Below are positions 1-12,069 of a DNA stretch of 64,000 nt, piece after piece. Position 1 is the stretch's first letter, and each line of letters starts with the position of its first letter. The position numbers were made by a program, and so were the translations under genes. Under the pieces are notes generated by a model, which did not search any database, was not told the origin of the DNA, and worked only from the letters and a program-made list of their open reading frames with translations. The stretch comes from Isoetes taiwanensis (lineage: Eukaryota > Streptophyta > Lycopodiopsida > Isoetales > Isoetaceae). The stretch spans positions 26,653,299 to 26,717,298 of the forward strand of contig JAJEKV010000002.1 of assembly GCA_021234155.1 (NCBI GenBank). Reading direction: 5' to 3'.

Positions 1-2030
1 CCGTAATCCAAAATGCATCTTTAGGGATGGCGGAAGGCCGGGTGTTTGGATTCCATAGCCGTAGCTTATTTCCAAAGCGAGGGGGCAAAGGAGCTAGATT
101 TAGAGCAGATTTAGAACAGATTGGTCGCCCCTGCAACGGAATAGAGTATGGTAATGGAGCAGAGGACCGGAACAGAGCGTTCATCTCTCTTTCCACTTCT
201 AGGATAAGACGTCGTTTTTTTGCTCCACTAGGTTTTTGCCCCCCTGGCAGTGCAACGTGGCTAGATCTGCATCCCTTAAATGGCAAAGATTATACGATCT
301 TTCAAAAAGCATGGACATGCCCACATGCACAAGAATATGGGTTCCAAATCCGGCAAAGGAGGAGAGCCCCCCATTTACGAGCTTAATCCAGTATAAAATT
401 TTGCTGAAGGATGAAGATTTACAGGTGTTTTTTCCTCGCTTTATCGTGTCCTGTACCCTAATCCATTCTGTGAAATGAGTAATGCAGCTCTCCATTCTTT
501 TTATAAGCTCGGTTCTTGGCTTTTAATGATTTGAGTTCTCATGTAGCATACCAAAATGTCGTCTTAGTTTTAGATCCCAATGGCCGTGTCGAATATGTGC
601 TGCAATAAACCACATTCCAGATACATAGTCTGGTTGAGACATAGCTGTAAATACTTTACATGCACTCATTAATGTCCCTTCTTGGGCATGAGCTGTAATT
701 ACTTCGTTCCAAGCGCATTTTCTTAAATGTCACTTCTATGTCTTTCAAAGTTCTGCATATTTGGTATACACGAAGAAAAGAAATCACCACAAATGTGTCT
801 ATGTTAAGACGACTGAAAAGATGCAAGTCTGACCTCTTGTTGTCCAGCTATGGCACACATTCAGTATTTTGGAAGCAATGAACTTGATCCATTCCATGCC
901 ATTTGCCAGCATTAGTGGTGAAAGGGGAGAAGCTGCACATCTCTGGCCAGATTGAGCATAAGCTTCAGTAATAACGGACCATTTAGGTAAAGACTAGTTT
1001 TGCATTACTTCTGCATTACTTCTCCTTAAAGGAATATCAGAAAAAAAAATTGCAGTAGAATTACTCTTTTTTTTTATGCTGCTTTTCGCTCAACAATGCC
1101 TCCACCACATGCTTACATTCTAGCTATCTTATTGTTGTTGCATGGTCAATGGTCCAGGTAATACGCAAATTAAACACAGAGTGACATCAGCATTCATCCA
1201 AATGGATGGGCAAGGTGGAGCTGCAGGATCAGTCCTTGAATTTCATGTCTTTATGTAGGAAAGTTTTTAGAAATTCATGGCATTGAATTGAGATCTTGCT
1301 TGCTGACCGAACATAAGGGAATGATTTGGTAACGATTAGTGGTTCCGTTGTGTAAATCAGGTGAAAAGAAAGTACGGCCCTATGTTTTATATGAACATAG
1401 ATGTTCAAGAAGAAACATTTATGACAATGATGTCCCTTGCACTTCCTATGTTCTTGCAGAGTAGAAAATGGTAAGCAGTTAGCTTGTTCACACTTTACCA
1501 AATCATTTGGCTTCATTTGGCCTAATGCATCGTTCTTAACCATATCAAAGTTCTTATCACGAAATAGGAAAAAATATATTCTTTAAATAACCTCTATTTT
1601 AACTACTGCTACCATCTGAACCATACCAAAGTCCTTATCACGAAATAGGAAAAAATATATTCTTTAAATAACCTCTATTTTAACTACTGCTACCATCTGA
1701 ACTTCACGGATTTGAATTTTGTAGCATATTAGTTGAGCTGTAGATGCCACAAATTAGTTTTTTTGGGTCTCTTTCATTTTTTTGCTTCTCTATTTTTCTA
1801 ACATATATCTAGCCATGCTTTTGTTCAGTTTATTTTTCTGAATTTGCATAGCCAAACAAAGTGTGCATTTTCTCAATGATTCCGTATGGGGCTACCATGC
1901 AAGAGAAAACGTTTGGTGAATTTCATAAGCTAGATCCAAGTTTTTCCAGATATTCACTCATATATCTGAATTTAAGTATTGATTGATTCAAATTTGCTTT
2001 GGCCCAACGAATGGTAGATAACAATCTGCA
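1..2030. other. AT-rich stretch without a recognised gene
   Basis: Short open frames occur at 27-386 (+) and 199-495 (-), but they overlap each other on opposite strands and contain no motif I recognise. The rest is AT-rich with many stops in all frames and holds one tandem duplication near 1.6 kb. It may be intron or flank of the gene remnant that follows. Confidence 0.5.
1538..1699. repeat. 81-bp tandem duplication (two units)
   Basis: Units 1538-1618 and 1619-1699 are almost identical, differing at a few bases near the start (catatcaaagttc versus cataccaaagtcc). It lies in noncoding AT-rich DNA. Confidence 0.9.
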
Positions 2031-2458
2031 GGACAGATTTCGTTGGATGACATGGAGTATGCCCAGTTGCATTCTCTGTTAAGTGGGAACGACCAATATG
2101 AGCAAGGCTATAGCAAACCTAGTCTTCCGCAGATTTCCAGCCTGTTGATTGTGGATCACGGATATCACAGAAAATACTGTACTATGCCAGTCAAGAATAA
2201 ATAAAGTGAAGGATACTTTTGCGGATTATGGTGATGGATTTATATCGTCTTGCTTGGAGGTTTATGACAATGATCATGAGTTGGTTATTCAAAGTTATGA
2301 CAATGATCATGAGTTGCTTGGATGTAACACTCCAACAACATTAATTTCGTGGATTATTTGATATGCATAGTTTCTGATATAGCAGCTGTTACAACAGGTT
2401 AGCAATGCCTTACGTCAACTAAATGCTTGTCTCTCATTATTGCCTATAATTGATTCAA

Positions 2459-3009
2459 ACAGCCTCTGATGAACTGAGGGATAAACTGCTCGAGGTATTG
2501 GATTTTGACATTGGCTTACACAGCTTGAAGACGTTTTCAAATCGTATCTTTGTTTTCCAGGTTGTGGATTACTTGCATGATGTTTTGGTCACTCTTGATA
2601 CCTTCCTTGAAGCATATCCTCCTGCAGCCACCATCTTTGTATCCACAGAATCAAGGTGACCTATTTCATTCTAATTTTTTGGTGCTACAAACTCAATTCT
2701 AATAGCAACTGTTGTATTTTGTCAGTGACTTTCAAGAAACTTGCTTTCAGCTCTTTCAGATACAGTTCATGCTTGCCATTGTTTCAAGATGACCTATTTC
2801 ATTCTAATTTTTTTGTGCTACAAACTCAATTCCAATAGCAACTGTTGTATTTTGTCAGTGACTTTCAAGAAACTTGCTTTCAGCTCTTTCAGATACAGTT
2901 CGTGCTTGCCATTGTTTCAAAAAGGATTTGCCGCACTATGTGAATCAGAGGGGAATTATGGGATGGATAGCCATACCATCTGGAGACTTGCAGTCCATGT
3001 CATTAGAAA
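2459..3009 (+). pseudogene. ASCC2-like (CUE-domain protein) gene fragment, exons only
   Basis: Two or three exon-like blocks with plausible splice sites are visible. The first (about 2473-2494) ends CTCGAG|gtattg. A 66-nt intron ends ttttccag at 2560. The next exon (2561-2655) reads VVDYLHDVLVTLDTFLEAYP followed by PAATIFVSTES and a donor at AAG|gtgacc. Spliced, the segment LLEVVDYLHDVLVTLDTF resembles the plant homologue of activating signal cointegrator 1 complex subunit 2, an RNA/DNA-alkylation repair and ribosome-rescue factor; this is from memory of the family. A third exon (about 2890-3009) reads SCLPLFQKGFAALCESEG, fitting the next conserved block. No start, CUE domain or stop codon is seen, and a copia remnant lies just downstream. 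It is probably a truncated copy, though distant exons outside the window cannot be excluded. Confidence 0.45.
2651..2916. repeat. 133-bp tandem duplication spanning an intron-exon boundary
   Basis: Units 2651-2783 and 2784-2916 are near identical. Each contains an intron 3' part ending cttgctttcag and the start of the next exon, so the ASCC2-like remnant has two candidate acceptors in a row. The first unit carries the donor form CAAGGTGACC; the second reads CAAGATGACC and has lost the donor GT. Confidence 0.9.
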
Positions 3010-3189
3010 AGGTTAGACTGAGCTTAGCCAAACTAGTATTAGACATTCTCTCCATCAATTACCTCGATTTAAGAATGGATCAAGGTGTCGATGTTATACC
3101 CAAGGAAAACAAGACGTGCATGTTCCATCCAAACTTGTCGATGACTTCAAACAAAAGATCATCAACACCAACTCCAATTCGTATCCTGA

Positions 3190-3363
3190 TTTTATTAAAG
3201 AAGTGAATAACAAGTAAATAACAAGAGGAGTTACATACACAAGATGATTCCATTAATGCTTTTTATGTAATATATATAAGCATCTAATAATAAGAAGATA
3301 GAGATGCTAATAATAAAGTATATCTAGATAATTATAATTGTGAGGCCTAGAATGCCTCGAACA
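3190..3363 (-). mobile_element. Probable copia 3' LTR remnant
   Basis: On the minus strand the copia frame is followed by a purine run (gcagggggg, a polypurine-tract candidate) and then TGTTCGAGG at 3363, a typical LTR start. The sequence downstream is AT-rich and carries an AATAAA near 3195. I could not fix the other LTR end or a target duplication, so the left limit is approximate. Confidence 0.4.
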
Positions 3364-3534
3364 CCCCCCTGCAATCTTGGTCTCACATCTAAAACAAAAT
3401 AGACCAAGGGTGCAAAAACTCCAACACACCTACCCCCTGCGACCTTGGTCTAGTAGAGGTATTATTATCAGGAAGAAAAACCCCGCCCTTTCATGTTTTC
3501 GAGGGAAAACCTTAGCAGTAATAAATCGACTAGC

Positions 3535-4310
3535 TCACTCTCCAACAATTCCAAGAGAAGTAGAAAATTGAAGATGTTTCTTCAACCCTAATGATTTCGT
3601 AAAGATATCCGCAACCATAGAGTCAGTCAGGCAATACTCCAAGGCAATCGTCCTTTTCTTTACCTCCAGCTTCACATAATGATAATGGACTTCAATGTGC
3701 TTAGATTTAGAGTGTAAGACTTCATCTTGAGACACATTGATAGTACCCTGGTTATCACATAATAGCCGTGTCGACTGCAATTGCACTTGTTGAAAACATT
3801 CCAATATTCTTTGCAACCAAACAAGTTCTCGACCCGTTAAAGAAGCAGCAACATACTCAGCTTCTGTTGAAGACACAGCAACACAATGTTGCCTCTTATT
3901 AAACCAGGAAACAAGAGACTTATCAAAGAAAAAACAAGCCTCGCTAGTAGATCTCAAAGTGTAATTATCTCCAGCCGAATTAGCATCAGTATAACCATAA
4001 AGAGTAAGAGAAGTATGATGGTCTTGCGTTCTGTAGAGAAATCCATAATTATTAGTGCCTTTTAAATAACGAAGAACTTGCTTTGCAGCTTGCCAATTTT
4101 GATGCCTGGATCCTGCATGAATTGACCCAATGTGTTAGCTGCAAAGCTTATGTCAGGACGAGTAGCATGAGCCAAATACGTTAAGGCTCTAACAAGACTA
4201 GCATATGGAACTGATTTCATCTGAAGTCTCTCGGTATCTGAAAGAGGAGAATCTGAAGTAGACAAAGAACACTTCTGAGAGCTTATAGGCAAAGGTGTAA
4301 CTATCATTTG
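3535..4310 (-). pseudogene. Ty1/copia pol fragment: RT C-terminus and RNase H
   Basis: The frame at 3535-3957 contains the copia RNase H signature VSSTEAEYVAAS, then LLCDNQGTINVSQ, SKSKHIEVHYHYV and DIFTKSL, ending GIVGE and a stop. A second frame at 4062-4307 has the preceding block (SLVRALTYLAHATRPDISFA), the conserved segment downstream of the RT YVDD box. The two frames are out of phase, and no integrase, protease or gag is found upstream (above 4310), so the copy is 5'-truncated and dead. The protein would have copied element RNA into cDNA in virus-like particles. Confidence 0.9.
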
Positions 4311-5168
4311 CTTCTATCTCTAGTCACTTCAATTCTCAAGCATGAATGGATCGCCCCAAGATCAACCATCTCGAAGGCCATCGAAAGATCTCGCTTGTCT
4401 TGATTGAGAAAATTGATATCATTAGCAGCTAAGATTGTGACGGTCCTTCGCCCGACACTTGTCATTACTGAAATACTTTACACAAAGCCTAAGATCTCAC
4501 AGGTGCAAAACCACACGTCGTAGCATGGTTTCTGTCATAACCATGTATTTGAACCCTGTGCTTTACTCTTATGCATTAGGTTAGTCTACATAAATGCCCA
4601 AGGATTGCCAACTAATATACAAGGCACGGTCATACTGCTCTGTAATAATCAGATAATTAAGAGTGGCTTTAAGCATAGGAAACCCCTCCTTTACCTTATC
4701 ATTATATACAACATAATGGATGTATTTTAAATGCAGATTAAGATACCAGATCTAGGATTATATCATAATCGGTTTGTAGAAATTCCTATGCTAATCACAT
4801 AAATATCAGCATAGACATATGCATGCACTTGTTAAGAGTTGCATGCCATCAAGCAACTGTCTATAACAATAGATTAATAACTGGAATTCATGCTATACTT
4901 AATAAATGCATTAGATCCAGGTTCATTAATACTAAACAGTTAAGTAATCAGGGAAGCTTAAATCAATAGAAAGATGCATTACTTAAGTCAGATCTACTAG
5001 GTACCCTATAATGAATCATATCAATACAAGAACCTCCTGCCGATATGCCAAGATCTGTGGCAAGTTCATGCTCTAATAAATATCCTTAAATCTACTTAGA
5101 GAAAGTTCCTGCATTACTGAATTTTGATGGAATCACTTAGATCAAGACCATTAAATACTGAACAAGCA
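4311..5168. other. AT-rich DNA, no gene seen
   Basis: There is no long open frame, no protein motif and no repeat that I can relate to other parts of the window. Confidence 0.5.
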
Positions 5169-5537
5169 TCAAACCTGTAGATGTTGTCGCAGATTACTTT
5201 CAATCCTACTGGCCTCAATTCTGGTGTTGCATCCAACAATCTTCATGTCAGTCTTGAGTAGCCTATTCTTTAGATTGTTGCTTTCCATTTCCACATGCTT
5301 TTCATGCCCAATACTAGGTTCAGCCAAACTGGAAGTGGCAGCAACAATAGAAGGTGTACTGCCATTAGCAATACTATCAGATATCCTTACTCCATTTGCA
5401 TCTGCATCTATCTTCAAGGGTGCAATACTGGTAGACTTATGGAATTGAAAGATCTTTTTATTGCTGGCAGATTTCTGTTTCTCCTCAGCAATCCTCTTCC
5501 TGATAACAAAATTTAAATCCCCTTTCTTTTTGGTCAT
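5169..5537 (-). other. Unrecognised 122-codon open frame, exon-like
   Basis: An ATG-initiated frame starts MTKKKGDLNFVIRKRIAEEK and is rich in Lys and Ser. It has no domain I recognise. On the minus strand it ends near a GT (CTACAG|gtttga), which could be a donor. It lies 0.6 kb downstream (in the minus direction) of the Penelope-like RT and could be unrelated. A faint compositional resemblance to the frame at 8376-8753 is not enough to link them. Confidence 0.2.
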
Positions 5538-6120
5538 CCTAGCAGAGATGGGTTACCCACTATGAGCAAATCCGGGCAACCTTACTGCTCTAAAGAATGC
5601 AATAATATATGTAGGCGAAATTAGGTTCTACCGACAGTACCAAGCCAGCAGAGCATGTTACCTCGGGTAGTAGTACCAATGCTAGGTCGAATGGTGTACA
5701 TAAAGCGATGTGCAGCCCTTCGTCGATCTTTGCAGATTAATCCATGCAATGCTCCAGATCGGTCGTTCAAGCAATTTCCTTAGAACAACTGGTATACATT
5801 AATTTTTAGGTCAAAAATAAAAAATATGTGTGCCCGCATAGCCTTAATAAGAATTTGTGAGCAATAAGACCTTGGACTAAAGTCCCAATATCCATAAGTA
5901 GCAATATTATATGAAATAATGGCCACTTATTGCTTTAAGCAATCATTAATACAAAATCTATAACCATATTACATATAATAAAAAAACCTACCTCCTACCG
6001 TAGGTTAGGGAGGGTCATATTTAAAAGACTTATCTTTTAATTAAAAGCAACAAGGTGAGCAAGACCTTGTTGCCAAAGCCCTACCCAACCTATGCTGCCA
6101 AAATTCCCATTCATTTCATA
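5538..6120. other. Spacer downstream of Penelope-like RT, no endonuclease domain
   Basis: I read the minus-strand frames after the RT C-terminus looking for a GIY-YIG endonuclease, as in canonical Penelope elements, and found none. Stops appear soon after the 6121 frame ends. The stretch is AT-rich. Confidence 0.5.
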
Positions 6121-8150
6121 TTATAATACTGCCTTCAGACCTTTGATCATGTCATTGATATTGTAAAGTACTCTAGGAAAAGCTTCAGTTTGCAGCATTG
6201 ATAAGACATTCTTAACGATGTCATTTTTTGCAAAACCATTGCAACAAAAGGCCAGAATTAGTGCAGCAATATCCATAGCGGCTTTATTAGCATCCGAATG
6301 TGCATAAACATATGGAAGAATTTGAGAAATAATTACCTTGGATGCTTGTCCATAAGGCCTACAGCTCGCCGCCATGATGAACTTGTTTACCTTAAATGGG
6401 AGCTTCGTTCTCTTGTCATATCTGAGAATTTTAATAGGCCCCTTTCATGATCCAGTATTTCAAAGGAGACATTCAGGAAATTAGCCTTTACCCCTATAGG
6501 ATATGAAGACCCAGCAATGTTTCTGTAGCAAGTGTCATCGTTAATCCCCAAGAGCTCCATGTTGTATATTGTAAGATTAGATTTACAGGAAAAGAACTCT
6601 TGCAAATTACCACCATTAATAATGTTCAACTTATTAATGTATCTGGAGGTATTTTGAAACATATAAATATCAGCCAATCTACCACGTTTGCCAAGGTTAA
6701 GAATGAACCTAAGTTCAAACCACGCTAAATATAAGTTGCACCAAGATGGACTACAAGCAAACCCCATAGGAATTCCTTTTTGTTGTCTCCACACATCCTT
6801 TCCCATTTGCAAAAAGCAGTTGCTCAAGAGCCATTTATTCATACTTTTGAACTGTTCCCTTTAAACAAAATCCCAGCTAGCATGTTCTTTATTATCCTTA
6901 TGGTTCCTAACCCATTTGACAATATATTCACCATTCTTGCTTTTGATAAGAAGGTCAAATAGATGTTGATCCTCCATCATGAAAACCCATACCATGTCTG
7001 CAATGTCACACATTACTTCAATAATGCCTTCATTCCCCTAGCACCTAGTGATATTCATAGCACCTAGTGATATCAGCTGAAAAAACCTCATGTATTTTGT
7101 AAGGCAGGTTTAAAATCACATCAAAGACTGAATTTACGATCCAAGATGCATTAACTTTTCTTTTACTCCATAATCTGATCATTGCAGTTTTTCTGAAGCA
7201 AACGTTCGGCCATATTTCAACAAAGTTACTGAGCACAGCAGTAATGAAACTAGCCAATTTGGAGAAGATAGTATTGTGCGCATTAGTTAACCATCTCTAC
7301 TCTCCTTTATGGACTTTGAAAGTAGCCATCAAGTAGGGCAATTTGCCATCACTATTTGACTTACCATCAAGAAATTCGTCAATCTCCAACAATGACCTGC
7401 TTTTAATAATGGCTGTCAAATCTGCTTTTTGCCATATTAGAAATATGTTTTTGACAAATAAAAATAGCATTATTGGAAGCTTTATCCAAACCAGAAATGT
7501 AAAGTTTATCGTTGAGCCACTCAATGTTTTTTATTACTAAGGGGTCATTCCAAATAAATCTTTTGGGAGCCAGATTTGCTTTGAATGCAACAATTTCACT
7601 GTGCGCATATTCAATCAGAATATTATGTATGTTTTCAGTATCTGAGTTGATCCAGAATGTCATATTTGTGTACCTGGAAGAATTGTGTGCTTGCTTTGGA
7701 AAAATCATCCCACTATCTGGGAGGTGATTAAGTCCACAAGTGAAAGCTTTTCTAAGTTTTCCATTGTGTATGGTGTCTAGACTAGTGGTCCTGATGTGCC
7801 CAATACCATGGTCAATAAACCTGGCTAGATTAGGATTAGCGCATGGGCATTTGTTGCTTGAGCAGTCTGCAAATACTTTGAAAGGCTTATAAACCTTATC
7901 TTTAATCTGCTCAGGATAACTCCATGCAAAGGTGGTATTATCCACTAGCTCTGTTTCGCTATCATGTAACATTTCATACAACACAGTATGAAATACTTTT
8001 TCAATACTAAATTTCTCTAGTATTTTAGAGAAAATGGTCAAATGAACAATACGTAGCTATTTGTCACCACCTTTGCTGGCCAGGTGTTTATAGTTATTGA
8101 TATCTTTAACAATTGTCCTGGTGCAGGTGCAGTCTTTGTCCACCTATAAG
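6121..8150 (-). pseudogene. Penelope-like element reverse transcriptase, endonuclease-deficient type, degraded
   Basis: Minus-strand frames line up in order as one RT. At 7403-8041 there is a Cys-rich motif (NKCPCANPNLARFIDHGIGH then IRTT), a DKA motif (SGLDKASNNAIFIC, the DKG-like N-terminal motif of Penelope-like RTs) and a possible acceptor just upstream near 8145. At 7297-7400 is LPYLMATFKVHK, the LPxxxxxxKxHK block. At 7045-7257 is VFSADITRCYE, RT motif A. At 6387-6842 is QQKGIPMGFACSPSWCNLY, motif B. Motif C reads RYINKLN where RYxDD is expected, so both catalytic aspartates are lost. At 6121-6375 a C-terminal block (MAASCRPYGQASKVIISQIL) fits the thumb region. Several frameshifts and a stop divide the frames. 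No GIY-YIG domain follows. This matches the Coprina/Athena-type (telomere-associated) clade by motif, from memory. Confidence 0.8.
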
Positions 8151-8375
8151 TATTAACAAAAATTAGTATTTACTATAGTCATTTCATATATACAAAAAAG
8201 CATATATATTTATTTATTTTCAGTAAAAGCCAAATGGCATATGAGTGAACATGTAGTTCATTCAGAACAGTAATTATCCTTCTTGACCAGAAATCATAAA
8301 ACAAAATTTCCTTGGCAAGAGTATATATGTCTGTGCTAATGCAATAAAGACATGATGCATCTTAAGTGGAGAAAT

Positions 8376-8753
8376 TCAGGAATCAGCTTCCATGTCAAGT
8401 TTAATAGGAATAACCTGTTCCATATTAACAGTCTTGTTAGCCCCTTTAGTGATAGAATATTCATCATCAATCTTGTATCCAGAATTCTCCATATTACTAT
8501 TGTAGGTAGGACTGCCCTGATGCCCAACAGACCCATTTGGCAATTTGGGATCCTTGGTGATTCTAGGAGGCATCCTTATAGAACTAGCAGGACTGTTAAA
8601 GTTGCTGCTGCTAGAGAAGGATTTCTCAGCAAAAACAGGAAGAGTTTTGGGAGTTTGGTATTTTAAAAAAGTTATAGGCTTCATCATTTTCTCAGCCAAA
8701 TCTGCCATTCTGCTGTTACCAAACAATGCCCAAATAGTAACCTCCATAAACAA
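8376..8753 (-). other. Unrecognised 125-codon open frame upstream of Penelope-like RT
   Basis: The frame starts MFMEVTIWALFGNSRMADLA and has a middle rich in Ser, Pro and Asn. It sits on the RT strand, 0.2 kb upstream of the first recognised RT block, so it could be an N-terminal exon of that element, but no conserved motif supports this. Its first codons overlap the left edge of block A at 8734. Confidence 0.2.
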
Positions 8754-8848
8754 CTAAATCTTTCACAGTACAAGCCCATGAATAAAGCGTTTGAGATTAT
8801 GAATTTGGGTGAAGTGTTGAAAACAAACCGTTCAGTTTAATCATCTCA

Positions 8849-9088
8849 ATGCAGCACAAATCAAATAGCTATGGTTGTGTTTTGCCTCTTGTGTCATTTG
8901 TAGATAAAGCTAGGGATGCATTATCTAAAGTAAAGAAAGCCAATTTGGGCAAGACCTTTTTGAGAGATGGTCGTTGGAACCACAGGCTACAAAGGTTAAT
9001 GATAACACAAAAAGAACAACTCCCCATTTGCAAGTCATATCCCATCTCAAATTCCTTTCATAATGAAAAAACCAATTCAGATTCTTAG
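8849..9088 (+). CDS. Unrecognised 79-codon frame kept in both duplicate blocks
   Basis: The frame starts MQHKSNSYGCVLPLVSFVDK and includes LGKTFLRDGRWNHRLQRLM. The block C copy (50,301-50,528) stays open with only a few substitutions and an in-frame 12-nt deletion near the end. Conservation may only reflect recent duplication. I see no domain, and it could be an exon of a larger gene or chance. Confidence 0.25.
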   Translation: MQHKSNSYGCVLPLVSFVDKARDALSKVKKANLGKTFLRDGRWNHRLQRLMITQKEQLPICKSYPISNSFHNEKTNSDS

Positions 9089-9690
9089 AATAAAACTCAG
9101 ATCCTGCATCTGTAAGTATTTGGCAGTAACAAATCTATAGTCTTACTTTTAGCAAATTCTCTTTCATGCCCATTTGCTACTTGATTTGGCATGCCCATGT
9201 GCACAATTTGAGCTCCATGATAGCTCGATTAGCTCATTCTTCTTATTATGGCATTCATAGCTTAAACCATATCTAGGAAGCAAAAAAGCTCCATGGCGAG
9301 TGAATTTCTCCCTCAATATGGCACATAGCCAATCAAGATGATTGAACTGTGGTTAGATATCCCATATCCTTTGTTCAATTCCAAAGCAAAATCCAAACTA
9401 CGGGTCTTGTTCGATTCATACCATTCAAGATACATGCATAAAACGGAGAATGCTTGTCAATGGCTAAAATATACGTATTGCAATTCAGGGAAATAATTAA
9501 GAAACCTTTATATCCAAAGTGCTGAAAAAGACTTGGCTAAAGTATTCTAAAAGTTGAGATGAAAGCTTCTAAAGTTTGGGTAAACTTTCTAATTTTTTCC
9601 TCCTACACTTTTTTACCTTTGGCTAAACTTTGATTTAATTGCTCGGCTATTTTGCAGAAAATTCAAGACCTAAAAATTAGCCAACCATAA

Positions 9691-9800
<110 letters not shown>

Positions 9801-10162
9801 ATGACTTGGCTAAAATATGCCAAAAGTTAACTGAAAGCTTCTAAATTTTGGCTAATTCTTTTTTATTTTTGCCACATATACTTTCGTACGATAAGTTGAA
9901 ATTGGACGAAATGGAGATTGGGTGTGAAAAAGACTTGGCAAATATTGTTCCTTTTTTAGCCCAAAAAAGGCCATAGTTTAGCTGGATATTTTCGAAAATT
10001 GGTCAAAATTTAGCCATGTAGTTAAATTTAGCCATTAATTTTTTTCCATCTTGCAATTTCCAAGCACATAAATTTACAGACCCAAGTGCCAATTCCAATC
10101 TATTTCCTTTGGATTTCAATATGGTCGCATTCCATGTTAAACCATGAGCTATTACAATCAAA

Positions 10163-11497
10163 CCTACTCAGTTCATGCCTTTCGAGAAATATCGCTAAGG
10201 TTATTTATCGTTTTTTCCATGTATTATAGCGTTTGGTTCATCTTTCATTGCAAGCCATCGATGTGGGGAATATTCCTGGCATTGTGCCAGATCGACGGCC
10301 CACATCATTTACAACAAAAACGAGACAAACTTTTTCAATGGTGCACCTTGACCTCAATGGTCTAAAACCACATTATCATTAAAGGAGAGAATTTACATAA
10401 GCCTTGGTAGGCAAAACAATGGTCCACCTCAAATTATCAAGAACCAGCGATCCAAAGCTTTGCAGCATGCCGGATTTGCCTACGTCCTCTCATCTGTGCA
10501 AAATGACAGGGGCTCCTACAGACAGTAAGAGAAAAAAGAAACAAAAGAAAATTCTGGCTGGCATCGCCTCAAAACCCTCTGAAGTCGAACAGATCCGGCT
10601 GGCCTTGAATCCCTCTACCACGACATTCCTCAGGGCAAATCGGACTCACAAAAACGAAGTTCGGGACTTCATGGCATTCTTGAGGGCTCAATGGCTTTTT
10701 TTCTCGTAAGATCCGCCCTTTCCTCCTTACCGAAGACCCAATCATTTCCCTTTACGGCCGGCGGGGAAAAAGGGCAAGGCAAATAATACTTGAAGAAAAC
10801 GGATACCATAATAGAGACTTTATTAACTACTTAACCTAACAATTCTACAATTCATATATGATATTAACCTATTCAAACAGTTTAGCGGATCGACCCTTTT
10901 TAGGGTCACGGCCAGCAGCCCGGATAGAGGGGTCCAGGCCCTCGATTCCCCTGAATCAGGCCTGGATAGGCCCTCAAACCAGCAAATCGGCCTTTGGGCC
11001 TGGATTCCGATCCCCTGATGCCAATTTCGGGCCGATTTGATGCAGGATTTGCTGTGGTAGTGCCGCCCTCAAGCTCTGACTATGGCAGATATGGCTGCCT
11101 TTTCTGGTTCTTGTTGGCCTCCTGTCCTCAAATCGGCCTTATTGAATCCCTTTTGGCCACTTCCCAGGCCAATCCGACCTGCTGCAAAATGCCTTTGAAT
11201 CTTGCCATATCTGCCGAAGCGCACGCCTACCTCTCCCACAGGCCTCCCTCTGTACACACACCACAGGGCAGCGATTCAAATGGCTCGTGCCTTCCAAATT
11301 CGGCTCCCTGCAATTCAACCCTTGCAACAACGGCCCATGCAAAAAGCGACCTCCAGACCACCCAAAATAGCATGAAACAGTGAAGCTCCTCTCACATGGC
11401 AAATTATACCCTTTTCAATACAATACTATACGGAAATCATAGGCCAAACCACTGCCTGAAAACCCTCCCCAACCCCAAAACGAAAATAGCATACTAT
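10163..11497. mobile_element. Block A-specific insertion, unclassified
   Basis: Both block C copies read from ctactcat directly to ttcatagatggc (about 51,494 and 53,757). Block A instead has about 1.3 kb between ctactca and tcatagatggc. The insert begins with a diverged copy (about 10,200-10,370) of the segment found at 17,870-18,010 and, split, at 58,600-63,540. It then contains a GC-rich part (10,880-11,350). I see no clear terminal repeat or target duplication, and no recognised protein. The open frames at 10,994-11,402 overlap on both strands and look like a GC-content effect. Confidence 0.6.
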
Positions 11498-12069
11498 ATA
11501 TCATAGATGGCTATACGAGCTACCAAATGATGTTTGATGTTCCAACTATATCTATGGGACCAACTTTGGTATAACATTTACTTCTTTGTTTATTCACCCA
11601 CCTCACGATTTTACATTTACTTCTTTGTTTACTCATCTCACCTCACCTATTAGTTACTTAACTTATCTACTTTGGATTGTTTATTTTGGCATGTATATAT
11701 TATCAGCAAAATCCATCATTATCACTAAATCCTAGCCCGAACTAGGACCAACCTAGAATATACCAAATGACACAACCTGAACCATCACTATGGGAGCAAT
11801 AAAACTGGAACACCAAACGTGTAAAATGTGCTTGACAACATTTAATTTACCTACAAATAAACTGCTCCTCAAGATTTGAACCTGAGTATCACCATTGAGC
11901 ATTAACAGAATGAATCTAGAATATTTTATTTTAAGCTCAAGCAGTCATGGCCGGATATAAATAAGAATGATGCAAGAAACCCTGCTTTAGAAATCCTGCT
12001 TGCCAAATTATCAGCTTAAACTTGATAATAATTCGATTTTACTACATCTCTTGTTACATTTTTTTCCCC
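11498..12069. other. Duplicated noncoding spacer
   Basis: AT-rich sequence shared with 53,760-54,310 in block C. No gene is seen. Confidence 0.6.

Noticed and set aside
5538-6120. GIY-YIG endonuclease for the Penelope-like element
   Set aside because: Minus-strand frames after the RT show early stops and no GIY or YIG-like motifs.
10994-11402. Overlapping frames on both strands in a GC-rich patch
   Set aside because: Long frames on both strands with no motif reflect base composition.
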